NCBI GenBank assembly: GCA_022925895.1
Contig: JAKSYS010000036.1
Span: forward strand, 1-64,000
Direction of reading: 5' to 3'
From: Fragilaria crotonensis
Lineage: Eukaryota; Bacillariophyta; Fragilariophyceae; Fragilariales; Fragilariaceae
DNA: 64,000 bases
Shown here: piece after piece, positions 1 through 12,030 of the stretch
Layout: every line of letters starts with the position of its first letter
Numbering within the stretch: position 1 is the stretch's first letter
Translations under genes and position numbers: made by a program
Notes under the pieces: generated by a model
What the model saw: the letters and a program-made list of their open reading frames with translations, nothing else
What the model was told of the DNA's origin: nothing
Databases searched by the model: none

Positions 1-320
1 ATGCTCTGTCAAGATGGGAACCTGACCCCCACCTCCACTTTCACAGTGACGTAAATTTCTGTCTCACTTCCTTCTACAAGCTTTTGCGGTAATGCCTCAA
101 GAATCACCCCAGCATGCACAGCATGCCTCCCATCCCCATTTATGTGCGGGTCCTTCAGAATGCACACTTTCAGGACAACACAGCAACCCTGACCATACAC
201 AAGTTGTGTGGTGATAGGGATGCCCTTCTTTGCCTTCAGGATGCACACTTTCTTTGGATTGGTTCCGGTGTGTACCACTGCTGATCCCTGTTGTGACCCT
301 GCTTCATGTGATCATGACCT

Positions 321-480
321 TAAGGGGCATTCGTAACTCAGCAATTTCCAGGTAGGATGGTAGGAGGGTAGGATGATTTTTCGGTTATACTATTCGAGCG
401 TAAAACCCCGGAAACGATGGTAGGAGGCAATTTTGCCTCCTACGGTAGGATGAAACAGGCGTGGAGGCTTTTTTCATCCT
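321..480. repeat. Transposon-end-like repeat, copy A
   Basis: This stretch begins TAAGGGGCATTCGTAACTCAG and shares the core TAACTCAGCAATTT with a second stretch at 1738. Both copies continue with GGTAGGA and GGAGGCAA words. Around 418-444 there is a near-perfect palindrome built on GTAGGAGGCAA and its complement. The same orientation of both copies means they are not the two ends of a single element. The likely reading is a leftover end of the Harbinger family whose transposase lies at 2060-3316. The rest of 1-320 holds no recognisable gene. Confidence 0.4.
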
Positions 481-1737
481 ACCACATACAACGTAACGTC
501 TTCACATTACCCTGAATAAATTATTTTGAAATACAGATCTCATGATTTACATATTGACACCGCGACCACAAGAGGACAAGGTTTTGTTCCCGGAAGGAGT
601 TATGCCATACTTTTCGCCAAGAAGTACTCCGAGTACAAAATGCAAGAGCAAGTATTCCAATCACATCATCTCATTTTGAGTTGCTTCTAGTGGTGTTGCT
701 CTTGGATTGTTGATGTTTACGCCTGGAGGGTTGCACGATGGCCGAGACTAGTACCTTGTAATCCTGTGGCCTTCTGTTGACTGGGCTTGCGCCAGGATCC
801 AGCAAGCAGTCTCCTTTGCAACAAAACATGACCAATGCATAGTAAAACAGGTCCCTTCACCAAAATCTTCAGGATAATGCCTTCCAATTGCTGCTGTATG
901 ACTGCTAATGAATACAACAACCCTTGGCATCCATTGATTCAATTTGTGTTCAATGTTTTAATGTGTGCATGTGTGACTGGAACATCCCTGGCTGTATTGC
1001 TGCCTTTGCCAGGAATGAGGACATCACATGCAAACTTGACAGTGTGATCTGGGAGATGCAGCATTTGAATGAGAGTTGATGGTCACAGCATGAATAACTG
1101 GGTATCATTACACTATCCATGTGCAGAAGTCTCCAGCTTTGTGGATGCCTTCTGGTCAGCCCATTGATGTGGTGGGCTAAGAGAACAAGCAGGACAGGAT
1201 CAACTGTCAGGGAGAGGCAGCCAGCTGGTATGAGGGAGGAAATTCAGTAGGAGAGGTGGTTGGCTGGTAGAAGCCAAAGATATTGCTGAGGTGCATGCCA
1301 GATGCAAGGCCAGTCATAACCGGCTGGGCTTGAGCATCTGAAAAGTGATTCAACTCATCCAACCTCCACTGAATATGATTGGCATTGACACCTTCACGGA
1401 AGAGGGCCGTGGTGGTATCAGTCCCGGTGGATTGTGGTGAGATGTCAGTGACAGTGTAGGCAGGATCAGGATGCAAGCAGTGGACAACAGCGCATACGCT
1501 GGAGGTGATATTGTGGACAGGAGTGATGAACTAGCTAGAAGTGCCAGCCAAGGGGTGGAGGCCTTCTACAAAAAAGACATTGAGAAGTGTCATCACAGTG
1601 ATACTTACAGCACAGAGTGTCCTTGCAACCACTAGTATTTCGGAGTCAAGGCAATGAACAGGACACAAGTGGCGGTGGCGGTGCCCAGACATAGCAGTCA
1701 CGGCCTCTCCACAATCATCATTCGATTGCCAACATCC
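481..1737. other. Stretch without a recognised gene
   Basis: Only short unrelated open frames (at most about 90 codons, both strands) are present. The longest, at 1207-1476 on the minus strand, has no motif I recognise. The DNA sits between two copies of a transposon-end-like repeat and is probably old repeat sequence. Confidence 0.4.
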
Positions 1738-1885
1738 TTAGGCGCGTCCTTAACTCAGCAATTTTCGGGTACTAGGATGCTGGGAGAATGGTAGGAGGCA
1801 ATGGAGTTGATAACACCAGTATAATGCTTAAAATTTCATCCTACTTCTCCGATCTCAACTCAGTTTGCCTCCTTTCATCTTACTT
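1738..1885. repeat. Transposon-end-like repeat, copy B (putative 5' end of Harbinger element 1)
   Basis: Starts TTAGGCGCGTCCTTAACTCA directly after a TTA trinucleotide, the target preferred by PIF/Harbinger elements, and lies about 300 bp upstream of a Harbinger transposase in the right orientation. GGTAGGAGGCAA at 1793 and TTTGCCTCCTT near 1863 form an inner inverted pair. No convincing matching 3' end was found, so the element boundary is inferred from one side only. Confidence 0.4.
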
Positions 1886-2059
1886 CATTTACGAAGGAAA
1901 ACGACCTGTTTCTACCTTATTAAAAATCTAACAAACACGTCGAAGAATATGCGTTTCATTCTCTTTGTCACCTATATAGCAGCACAGCACTTCAAACTAC
2001 AAAATTTGGATTTTCTAATTTTGAAGCAGCGATTTGACGCTCATTGATGACGATGAACA

Positions 2060-3316
2060 ATGTTGCTGATGATACTTCCTCGTTGGAAGATGAAGATGTC
2101 CGCTCTAATCGTCACGCAATCACGCCTTTTCGAATCATTGAAAATTCGGTACTTTCCCTTTACTTCTTTAACGACAAAGAAGAGCAAGATGAAGATGACG
2201 ACGAAACTCTACAAAAGCAGCGCTTCAGTTACAGAGAACCAAAATGGATCCATGTCCGACTTTGTTGCTCATGTTGCAGTGCTTGTACATGAGAGCTTGT
2301 TCGGATGCACCTACAGAATGGCTGCTGATGCATTCCAAAACATATGGCAACTGCTTGGAGAAAGCATCTTCCTTCAAGCACACCAATCTCCAGTCCCAGA
2401 ACTGATCTACCCTGAGCTGGAGATGGCAGTTGGAATACGCTACATAAGTGGGAGCAAGTGCCTTGACCTTAAGAATGCAAATGGCTTAAGCTTGCCTTCT
2501 ATCTATCAAACGTGTGATATGTTCATCGACGCCGTGAATTGCTGCCCAGATTTAATTGACAGATCAAGCTCTCTCAGACACTGGAATTAGTGGCTGCTGT
2601 GGCAAGGGTGTTTGAGGAGCACGGCACATCGCAACTGATGTGAGGTTGTATTGGTTGCATCGATGGGTTTCTTGCTGTAACAATGAGACCAATTATGGAG
2701 GTTTCCAACAGCAACCCGGTTGCTTTCTTGTCTGGTCACTTTGGTATGTATGGCCTAAATGTGCAAGCACTTTGTGACAGGCAGTCTCGATTCCTTTTTT
2801 TGTGTTGTTGCACCAGGGAAATGTGGCAATCAAGGTGCATTTGAGCGAACACCTCTTTACGATTACGTTCGGAACTTACCTCCAGGTCATTATTTGATTG
2901 GCGACGCAGCTTATTCAGTTGGGGAGTCCCTGTTGACGCCATTTACTGGTGGACATTGCATTGACCAAATATAGGTTTCCTTCAACTTCTTTTTGAGCCG
3001 ACTTTAAATCAGAATTGAGATGGCTTTGGTCTCTGGATTGACCAATAAGTGGCGGGGATTGAATGCACCACTCCAGACTTCACTTGCTCATTCTAGCAAC
3101 ATTCTTATGGCATGCACACACCTACACAACTACTGCATTGATGTGAACGGCCAGCATTCTGGGGAACCATACTCCGGCAACAGTGCCATTATCAGTTGTA
3201 TACAAAGGATGCAACCACGACGCAATGCACCACTTGGGTGGCCATTTCTCCCGACAGTAGAACCTTATCGTCTGCCCATCCCAGGAACAAGCATGACAAG
3301 GGAGATAATCCTGTGA
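2060..3316 (+). pseudogene. PIF/Harbinger transposase, decayed (element 1)
   Basis: Fragments in different frames together cover a DDE_Tnp_4-type transposase. At 2640-2670 the frame reads GCIGCIDGFLA, the usual neighbourhood of the first catalytic Asp. Near 2790 it reads RFLFFVVAPG, and near 2898 GDAAYSVGESLL, which fits the second Asp region. The C-terminal part around 3020-3316 reads NKWRGLNAPLQ and then MACTHLHNYCIDVNGQ, the family's usual C-terminal helix with LHN. The reading changes frame near 2590 and again near 2765 and 3000, so no full-length protein can be made. An acidic N-terminal stretch precedes the domain. It is a plain DNA transposon and is inactive. Confidence 0.75.
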
Positions 3317-3488
3317 TGTGTTGAACAACGGGGAATGAGACGACCGAATGCCAACTCAGAGAGGAGGAGTTACGAGTTACAGGAAATCGGCTTAATGTGA
3401 ACTCCGCAACTACGATAACAAATACTAGCTACCGGTAGTAGTAGTTACATATCGGTTAGATTAAAATGTTGAAAGCCTTTTAAACGAG

Positions 3489-5148
3489 TTGCAAGGAGTA
3501 GTATGCTTTGTTATTAGACCAATTCCGTATGCATTGTCAATGGTTGTTCATCGTCAGCTTCTTCACCATCAGAATCGCAAACTAATTCCGTCAACCTATC
3601 TTGCCGCTTTCACAACTTCTTTAGTTGTCTATCCAAGAGTTCCCATTCCGGGTCTGAGGTGTCATAGTACTGCTGGACTTCGGTTTGCTTCTTACTTAAC
3701 ATCTCTTCAATTGTCTTCAGCTCTGCAGTCAGAGACAGGTGGTTTGCTAGTTTATCTCGTTTTGTTCGACGCGACAATCTCTCTCTCTCTCATTGTCCTT
3801 CACCGTCTTCAGGTGATCTTTTATAACCTTCAGTTTCTTCTCTTGTTGTTTGCTGACTACAGGTGTAGCAGTTGGTGCCGACATCATAGAATCGTCTCCA
3901 GACTTTCAACGCCTCCCCTTCGTTCCGGCCTTGGACCTCGTTGCGGATGGGGATCCATCCGTCGTTGTATTGCTTCTAGTTTCATGATTGTCGTTGTCTC
4001 TTTCGGTGACTGGTACAGCCGGAAAGGAAAGATGTGGTATCTCCATGAACCAAAGATGATAGTAGTAAACAAATGGCCGGCAACCAACGAATTGATGAAG
4101 ATCGGCATGGCTCCCGGAACTTCGGTTGTTACGAAGGCTTACATTATACCAGTGCACTATGTAGTCCTGGACTTGCTTGAGTTCCCTTGAGGTTTGAACA
4201 TTGAAGTTTTAAGCGTGTTTCTCTGCAATCCCATAAAAAAGCAGATACTCATTGGTGCCGAATCCAATGTAGTTAATGAACATTGAAGATTTAAGCATGT
4301 TTCTCTGCAATCCCATAACTAAGCAGATACTCATTGGTGCCGAATCCAATGTAGTTAATGGTATCATTACCCTCCGATGTGTCAGAATATGATTGCAAGA
4401 GTTTGTGGTAGGTTCTTTTGTTTGGAAACTACCGGGCATCAAGTTCTTGCATTGAGGGGCTTGCACCCATATTCATGATGTTGGTTCAATAGCACTTATC
4501 AAACCAGACATTGATAGCTTGGTAGTAGGTACCTTCTTTGGAAACACAAGTGGTACTGAACCCTTAAAGGGATTCTTCCTTGTTGATGCTTTCTTTTGAG
4601 AAGATGTGGAACCAGCAGAAGCTCTGTGTTTATTTGACATACCCTTGGCAGCAAGAAGATGAGCTCACGACATTGACCTGTTTCGGGATAGGAGTATGGC
4701 GTCGTGCTGTCGAGAATGCCTTGTTGTTCCACAGGTAACTGGGGCAACTGACTTTGTCTCGAATAATTGCTGCTGCGGCTGCTTCGGTACCACTACAACA
4801 AAGAACAGCATTGTTAGTATGTGAAGGAACAATGCCATCATCATCATTGGCAGGACAGTCATCAAAGGTTGAGTGAGACAAGCTCGCAGATTCATCAGGA
4901 TAGTGCATAGACTCAAAAATTTGGATCCGCTTTCTCTCAAGAAGTAATCTGGTCACTTCTTCATGCCTCTTATTTTTGAAGCAGTTGATTTTCAGTTTCA
5001 TGCCCAATTTTTGCAGGTAGACCATGTTATACTCATTTACTGGTCTTAAGTTGATTGTCAAAATACTCATCATATCTCTTGCAAGGACAATGTCATCACT
5101 TGGGATCGTCTTTGTCCATTGGCATCTTCTGTCCTTCTTTTCTGACAA
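3489..5148 (-). pseudogene. Possible second (accessory) gene of Harbinger element 1, decayed
   Basis: On the minus strand, downstream of and convergent with the transposase, coding-like fragments occur. The fragment at 4630-5148 is the longest (172 codons: ARDMMSILTINLRPVNEY, then a basic NKRHEEVTRLLLERKR helix). Another, near 3745-3885, starts MSAPTATPVVSKQQEKKLK and is a charged coiled-coil. The fragments are interrupted by stops and frame changes. The arrangement mirrors the complete element at 24123-28586, which has a minus-strand gene convergent with its transposase. That parallel is the main support; I do not recognise a domain. The 82-bp duplication at 4196-4359 lies inside this interval. 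Confidence 0.35.
4196..4359. repeat. Two direct copies of an 82-bp unit
   Basis: Unit 1 (4196-4277) and unit 2 (4278-4359) are tandem and differ at only a few bases. Each contains CTCTGCAATCCCATAA and GCAGATACTCATTGGTGCC. The near identity shows a recent local duplication inside old transposon DNA. Confidence 0.85.
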
Positions 5149-5379
5149 TCATCTGCATGCATGCCACTAGCCTGTCAGTAGCTGATACTACAAAGGACAC
5201 ACATTTTCGGTATTTAAAAACCAGCCAATCTTTGCTGACTGCATCTGAATCAATTGCCACAATGGAAATACGATGTGGCACAATGCCGTTCGGAAGCAAA
5301 TGTCAAAGGTACAGGAAGGATTTCAAATAGTGGAAGATGGGACAGACCCACTGCCAACATTTCAATAAACAATGCATTG

Positions 5380-6830
5380 CCATCTGATATTTGATGTCAA
5401 GATGGAGAGTTTAACAGAAAGGCGCCGTTTGTGGCCAGTTGGTACCTGAACGCGTTACCTCCAGCATCCATAACATGCGCATCCGTCGTGTTCCGAAAAT
5501 CTGTGAGGGTAGCACTCACATTACTAGTGGCACTCGATGACCTTGAAGTCATGACTGCTGACATCAAAAACGCCTATCTCACCGCACCATTGGCACAAAG
5601 ATATGGTGTGTTCATGGTCCTGAATTTGGTGCTAATGATGGGAAGCAAGCTATAATCATTTGTGCCCTGTTTGGCCTAAAGTCCACGGGTGCATCCTTCC
5701 GAAATCACCTGGCCGATTGCAAGAGGCATTTGGGCTGCTACTTGCATTCATGCATTCCTAGCTAACCAAGACATGCGGATGAACTTGCTATGTGTCCATG
5801 GCATCTTGGTTGTGCATCATGACCAAGTTTGGTTATTGAAGGAATACACCACTTCATCAAGACCAAGCCGGGGTCAAATCAAGATCACATATTCTTTCTT
5901 GGTGCAAAGCTCAAGCAAATCTCATTGCAAAATAAGGTGCACAATTGGTCTATGAGTCCAAGCAAGAACATTCAGGCTGCAGTAGCCGATGTCATGGCTT
6001 TCTTCACAGTCAAATACATCCAATGCAAACATGGACCACGAAACGGATCAGCGGACCTTCCTGCTGAATCATTTGGCAGAACTAGGTACCACGCCTGTCC
6101 TTGATGCGCAAGCGGCAAGCTTCTATCAATACAAGGCAGAGTCCTGAAAAAGTGTGAGGAGTTGTGTTGGATTGATGTGTGAACTGAAGTCTCGGAATTG
6201 AATTCATATTTGATCATGCCGAGTGAGCGTTTTTTTTGCCAACTTATCTGTTTAAATACTTGGAGAAAATGCACAATGCTCGAATTGTTTTCGAGGACCC
6301 CACCACATTCCCCGATGTGGACATGTCAGTCTTCAAGGAAGGCATTTGGAAGGCAATGTCCAATGATGTCACTGAGGCGATTCCACCAAAGGCCACAAGT
6401 CATGGGGAGAGAATGTCAGTTTTTGTACTCCAAGAAGCAGGCTACCATTGAGAAAGGTGTTGTTGGAGCTGAGTTTGTTGCTATGAAGCTAGGAATGGAG
6501 ACCATGCAGGGTATCCACTATAAATGACATGTGATGGGAGTTGCACTTTGGGATTCATCATTGTAAAGTATCTACGGTGACAATATGTCAGATATCCGCA
6601 ATGGTCAGATGCAACAACCTAATCGGTACTGAACAAAGAAGTCCAACTCAGTTTGCTACTATCACGCCGTACAGGAGGCAGTACCAACGGGCAAATGTCT
6701 GACCAGGCATGTATCATTGCATGACCACCTGGCAGATATCTGCACCAAGATCATACCAGGCAGTCAAAAACGTGACCGTCTTTTTGGATTGATCTTACAT
6801 GAGCTCACTGGTCATCAGTGACACACTCTC
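5380..6830 (+). mobile_element. Ty1/copia retrotransposon fossil, 3' part of pol (reverse transcriptase to RNase H)
   Basis: The plus strand carries recognisable Ty1/copia pol segments in order: the reverse transcriptase start (ADIKNAYLTAP near 5560), the region around the YVDD box near 5800, the connection part, and the RNase H end with a DHLADICTK-like tail near 6720-6760. It resembles the CoDi clades of diatom copia elements. The copy is broken many times and looks old. I could not identify flanking LTRs or the gag and integrase parts next to it, so these bounds are only those of the recognisable coding remains. Confidence 0.75.
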
Positions 6831-7837
6831 ACAGGTTAGCAAGGTAAGTGACAGAGGTGTAATGAGACATTACCCATGTGTACCATTGGAATTGGCGAGG
6901 GAAAAATGTTGGTGCTTAACCACATTCAAGTGTTTCTGGAAATTGTCCATTCAGCTTTAAGTTATTGTGAACAGTGCAGGATCTGACATATGCTTCGCAT
7001 TCAAGACAGGCATCCCACAGCATTTTTGGGGCCTTTGACCCCACCATCTGCTGCCAGCCCACAACCATCAGCAGCTCAGGGATGTGTGGCAAAGTCTGTT
7101 ATGCATGCACACCAGCTTCATGACACTCGCTCCAGGATAAACCCATTGCCTGCTTGTGAGCTTCATCTATTATGATGGTGTATGGGACAGCCTCCCTGTG
7201 AAAGAGTAAAGACAACCCTTTGTGAGCCATCGACTTCTTTGACATTGAATAGGATTCTTGGCACTACCTTTTGGACATCATTGGAAAGATTTGCGGGTAT
7301 TTGTTGTTGCATTGGGAGGTTGCATTGGAGATCAGGGTACCAGTCAAACAATAAATTGGAAGTCTGTGATACCGCAGTTATTGATAATTTGTCCTGAATG
7401 ACTATCTGCATAATGATGGTGTAATACTGTTTTTCAGGTCACGTTGAGTCAGCCCATCAATTGTCGCCCGCGCTGTTGTTAACTCAACAACCCAATTCCT
7501 AGTAAGTTGTTTGGCCTTGAGCTGCTTCCGATGGCTACTATGGAGCATTGGAGTGAGAGAAGCAATGTCGTTGAGTGCTATCCAAATTTGTTTGAGTGAC
7601 AGGGTTGCGGCATCGTCGACCCAGACTGCAATTGTCTTTGCCACTGACTGCATGTGGGATACTGAATAGAGTCATTTGGGTGGCGCAGCTCCAATCCAGT
7701 TGCCTGGATCCCAGATGAAGGCAGCAAGGGCGTATTCTTGTGCTGCAAACGTTCGATGGTACGGGTCATATGGCTGGCCTCCACTCATGAGACACAAAGG
7801 TGGACGAGATTCAAATCCCTCCACCATGGGTTTGTGG
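6831..7837. other. Repeat-derived stretch without a recognised gene
   Basis: Short open frames on both strands (60-83 codons) show no family motif. Those on the minus strand at 7163-7653 lie downstream of the gag-like fossil at 8433 and may belong to the same old element, but nothing diagnostic was seen. Confidence 0.3.
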
Positions 7838-7975
7838 GTCGAAAATGTGGATGTCACACCAAGTGGGATTTTCATTGAGGAAAGGAGAAGTCTCAAGTAT
7901 TTTCACGTCGAAAATGTGGATGTCACACCAAGTGGGATTTTCATTGAGGAAAGGAGAAGTCTTAAGTATTTTCAC
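7838..7975. repeat. Perfect-phase 69-bp tandem duplication
   Basis: Two adjacent copies (7838-7906 and 7907-7975) of a 69-bp unit, starting GTCGAAAATGTGGATGTC and ending AAGTATTTTCAC, differ by about one base. 69 is a multiple of three, so the duplication keeps frame on either strand; on the minus strand it reads as two copies of a 23-residue unit containing PTWCDIHIFD. No known domain. Confidence 0.9.
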
Positions 7976-8432
7976 ATCATTAACACCAACTTGCATTGGC
8001 GATACAAGTTATGACTCAATTCCAGCTTACAAATGCTTGATGAACCATGAGTATCATCGTTTCACCACTTAACGGGACATCATATCCTATTGCAGCGGAC
8101 ACTGTATATGAATTGTTAGCGATAGGACCAGTTGGATTTATCCTGAGAAGTTTATCGGACGGTTATTATTGTGAACTATTTCATGGCCTTTACTAGGTCT
8201 TTGATCATGTCCTTGTTGCCCGTTGCCACAACATTACTAGGAGTCCACTTGCCCTATTTATCATTGGCTCCTGGTTTGTGGCCATGTTTGAGACACTTGG
8301 AGGTGACTTTATGTTTCTGGTGAGATTATTTGTTAAACTCCTCTTTGATTGGTGTAGTAATGTGCCTCAACTGTGCCTGCCTGGTGTTCAGTACCGTGTG
8401 TCTTCACTTCAGATATGGTCACTGTGGAATCT

Positions 8433-8690
8433 TCAAATTGGAGTCTGGTGGATGTAGTCTTGATAGAGGGTGATGCAAGCATCAAAGTCGCTGCATAATC
8501 TCTCATCGGATACTATGATCCAAGTCTGAACGGCGTCAAATTTATAGTTCTTGATGCCATCACGTAAAAGACTGACCTTGGAACATGGGTCGATCCCGGT
8601 GTACCTGTGCTCAACCAGGTCTTCCATGATGGAGTGCTGCTGCTTGCGCTGAATGTTTATGCAGTAGCGTTCGAATCCCAATGGTGCTGC
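8433..8690 (-). mobile_element. Ty1/copia gag-like fossil
   Basis: The minus-strand reading (82 codons) contains FDAVQTWI and SDFDACITLYQDYIHQ, which I associate with the central gag region of diatom copia elements (a stretch usually reading SDFDACVTLYKDFI). Only this small part is recognisable and the surroundings are decayed. It lies opposite in orientation to the pol fossil at 5380-6830, so it is a separate insertion. Old and broken. Confidence 0.5.
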
Positions 8691-9411
8691 TCACCCATGT
8701 ACTAGCTAGATGATGTTTTGATGTTGTTGTCTGCAAATGTGACCGCCATCCCATTCTTTAAGTTGCAATTTCTATCGTTTCTGACACATCTCCTGGTTGA
8801 TGTCAACTTCTTCCTTCAGAATATGATCTTGCTCTTCTTCCAATTTCACTTTGTTTCCTTGATGATAGACCGTGTTCAGTTGTGCATTTATTGCTGGTTT
8901 TGCAAATGTGCCTTATAGGTGGTACATGATCCTGACTTCAATCAGCCAATCCTTAAATTGATGCAACCAAGTGTGGTGGCAATAGACTTTGATGGTCATA
9001 GTTATTGGTTTTGATTGCAATGGCAACAAATGACAATGAAGTCAAGGGACCAGCCAGATACCGCATTATGAAGACAATGCTGGCACTGCTCTGCCTACCA
9101 TCAGATGGCAATACCACTATCCACCAAGAAGGTTTGACTACTGGTAAGTGAGCATGGAAGAGTGCAATTGGTGGAGTTTGAATCTCTCTCCTGAAGCCCA
9201 ACTGGCCTACATGAACAAGCCCCTTGGGCTCCTCTAGGAGTTTACCATGTTGCATGTTCTGAATGACATGTGTCACATTCAAGTGTCATGTGCTTGATCT
9301 TGTAGTTGAACTGTGGTGGCCACAGGTATGGAGATGCTGTTGATTGCTTCAGTAGCAAATTCTCAACTGGATTGCAAAGGAGACATTAAGTTAGGAGCAA
9401 TTTATCTTCTT

Positions 9412-9755
9412 GCCTTCTGAAGAAGGAACAAGCACTTAAGTTCCTTATGTGATGTGAAATGAATGTTCTGAAGGACTTCCAGGATGTGTTGGCTTGGTGT
9501 ATTATGTGTGCATGCATATTCTTGGGTGGGGCAAATGCCCCAAATATCATCCCTGCATCTCCACAAGTGAAAAGAAGAGGTCTTTTGGCCTTCTGATGAA
9601 GGAGCAAGCAGCACTTAAGTTATTTTTGTGACATAAATATCCTGAAGGGATGTGTTAGCTTGGCTGGAGTATTGATGTGTGCATATTCTTGGGTGGAGCA
9701 AATGACCCAAACATCATCCCTGCATCTTCACAAGGGAAAAGAAGAGGTCTTTTCC
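9412..9755. repeat. Imperfect tandem repeat, about 176-bp period, two copies
   Basis: GCCTTCTGAAGAAGGA at 9412 recurs as GCCTTCTGATGAAGGA at 9588. Both copies continue with CACTTAAGTT, TGTGTGCATATTCTTGGGTGG-like and CATCATCCCTGCATC-like words and end near AAGAAGAGGTCTTTT. Divergence of about 15 percent by eye suggests an older duplication. Confidence 0.8.
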
Positions 9756-11240
9756 TAGGTGAATTTGAAGTTAAGAATGAATTACCAGGCTTATTACCCG
9801 CCCGTTAAGGAATTATCCCCAGGATCTCACTAGGTAGCAGACCTTGGGTGCACCTTCCACCAGTGTATGAAGCAAAGGATAACTACTAGGGATGTGTATT
9901 TGTATGCTTTGCTTAGATTAAGATCTGCAGGATTTGACCCCATGACCTCGCTACGGAGGTGAAGAAATTTGCACAGTTAACTAATCACAAATCCTCCCAG
10001 TTGATTAGTATGATGTTAAGTGCACTCCCCCACAAATACTTTCACTGAATGATAAGCGTAGTATAGAAAAAACGGACACTGTCTCCAGTGATCAGCTCTT
10101 TGGTATTGGGTCGCTTCAGTTGAGCGACGTACTGGGACAACTCTCCGCAAGCAGGACCTTCAATGACGATTGCACTTCATTTGTGATGGTGGTTTGCTTC
10201 ACAGGTGGCCTCCTTTCCTTGTCTACCCTTTGAAAAGCTGGCTGGCAACCAGGAAGTGCCGTGAGCATGAAATTCAGTGAACTGGTGCTGGACCACTTTA
10301 ATTGAATTCTTGAAAATTAGTAGCTAGATTCAGATGTCTTAAGTGCTCCTCAAACCTCTTTTGCCAACAGAAGCACGTCAACTTTCCATTCCATTTCATG
10401 CTGCATTCTCCACATAATTCTCTTGGACAAGAAGGGACATCTCAACACCTCTGGTGGAAGGGCAAGAGCTCCAAAGGGTATGGTCAATTGTTCCGGGAAC
10501 CCCATGATGATGGAGACAAGACAGAGCCAAACTTTCCTATCCAAGAAACAGCAAGGAGGAGGTTAGAACAGAAATGACATGCTGTGATGCACGCATTTGT
10601 GAATCACCACTAGCGATTTGTCTGTAATTAATTACCAGTATCTTGTTACGTTTGGAAAAATGTTGAATATTCCCATTCATCAATTGGTGCCGCATATCCT
10701 CCACCATGAGGACCTGACTCATTCTCCCGCCTGTCCATCCATCATTGAGAAGTTGCCATTCATTTCCCTTGTTGTTGCTGGAATGGGCATGACAGCTTGT
10801 CAATCTGTACTACTATCATCATCTAAGGAATGTTTGTGATGGTCATCAGGATTGCAGTCAAGGATGTCAAAGAACTCTACATCCTTAGTACTACTAGCAA
10901 GTAAAAAACAAGTAGGGATTTGACAAAGATCCCACAAGTGATCAAACTCTCCTCTTGTTGCACTTGGAAGTGCCATTTGTTAGACATATCCTGTTGACAA
11001 AGTTCAAGGTCTTCTCCAATTCCTCTATCTTTGCCATCCTTATTCAATCAAACAATTGCTGGTTTGTTCCATGGCTGTGGCAACACACACTTTTGCCCAA
11101 ATGTCATGCTTCTGTGCCATTCTGTGTACCTTGTGGTCACCATAGTTGTTTGCCGTATTGACAGAAGTGATGCTGCTGTTAACACTGCTGCTTCCCTTGC
11201 CAACTTTTACCAATCCGAAAAAATAGGGTTTTTCTCTCGC
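9756..11240. other. Stretch without a recognised gene
   Basis: Only open frames under about 90 codons. A minus-strand reading over 10350-10803 looks protein-like in patches (LPPEVLRCPFLSKRIMW) but changes frame and matches no family I know. Probably remains of a repeat. Confidence 0.3.
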
Positions 11241-11289
11241 TGAGTTGACGGTCCTATAAACTCTAACCTCCCAACTCCAAAGTCCCAAG

Positions 11290-11850
11290 TACAGGGTACT
11301 TGTACCTGGCACTCCGATGAGTACTCTGTACTCGAGTAGACTACTGTACGGTACCGAGAATTACTCTATGTGCTCAGTGACGCCAACGGAATTGGACACA
11401 TCGGGGTTTTTGAAAATAATGCGACGACCTGTATCCGTAGAGCGTACGGAGTACTAGCGTAGAGAGCGTAATCTCATGAATGGAAGCAAGAATTGGCGCG
11501 TTTGTCGCGCTCACAGTTAGAAGAACATGTGGGAAAGGGACCATTTAGAATTTTATCTATCATGTTGATACAGTACATACTCGAGTACAACCTAATCTTG
11601 CATTCTGCATGGTAGCTTCTGTATGTATTCTGGAGTATAGAGTATAGTACTCGATGCTGGTAGCTGGTACCTGGTACTTGTACCTGGTACTCGAGCTATC
11701 ATACGAGTAAAAGATTAGCGCACATGACTTTTTCACTTCCGGCACTCCGTCGTTCGAGTCGCCATCTGTCATCCCAACCCGAAAAACCTGGGATTTTACG
11801 GGAATAGACTCTGTACGCTACTCTGGACTCTGTAGTCTAGTGTGGAGGTC
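11290..11850. repeat. GTAC-rich intergenic tract upstream of SPX-MFS gene
   Basis: Dense GTAC, AGTACT, GGTACC and CTCGAGTA words, many of them self-complementary, fill the DNA before the transporter gene. Similar tracts lie in most other intergenic regions of the window. No TATA box or other promoter element can be named with confidence. Confidence 0.6.
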
Positions 11851-12030
11851 GGAGTGTTCGGTTGTTCCCTCGGAAGGGATGCTGGTGCTCTGAACGACGG
11901 CCGATAGCGGAGCCAACGATACTTCGTTCATCCCGGAGGCAGACTACAGTGCCATTTGTTCGTTGACCCGTTGCCTACATTATCTGGCACGTCCCTCCAA
12001 TCCTCGTTTCCTCGTTTCTTCTCCATCACA

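Noticed and set aside
3330-3355. GAATGCC near 3348 as the 3' end of Harbinger element 1
   Set aside because: Only about eight bases match the inverted left end at 321 and there is no TAA or TTA duplication.
3489-4190. 233-codon plus-strand open frame
   Set aside because: Composition is odd and no domain is seen; the opposite strand carries charged coiled-coil fragments that fit a transposon accessory gene better.
7790-7830. GATTCAAATCC resembling a tRNA T-arm
   Set aside because: Stem bases do not pair and no A box lies upstream.
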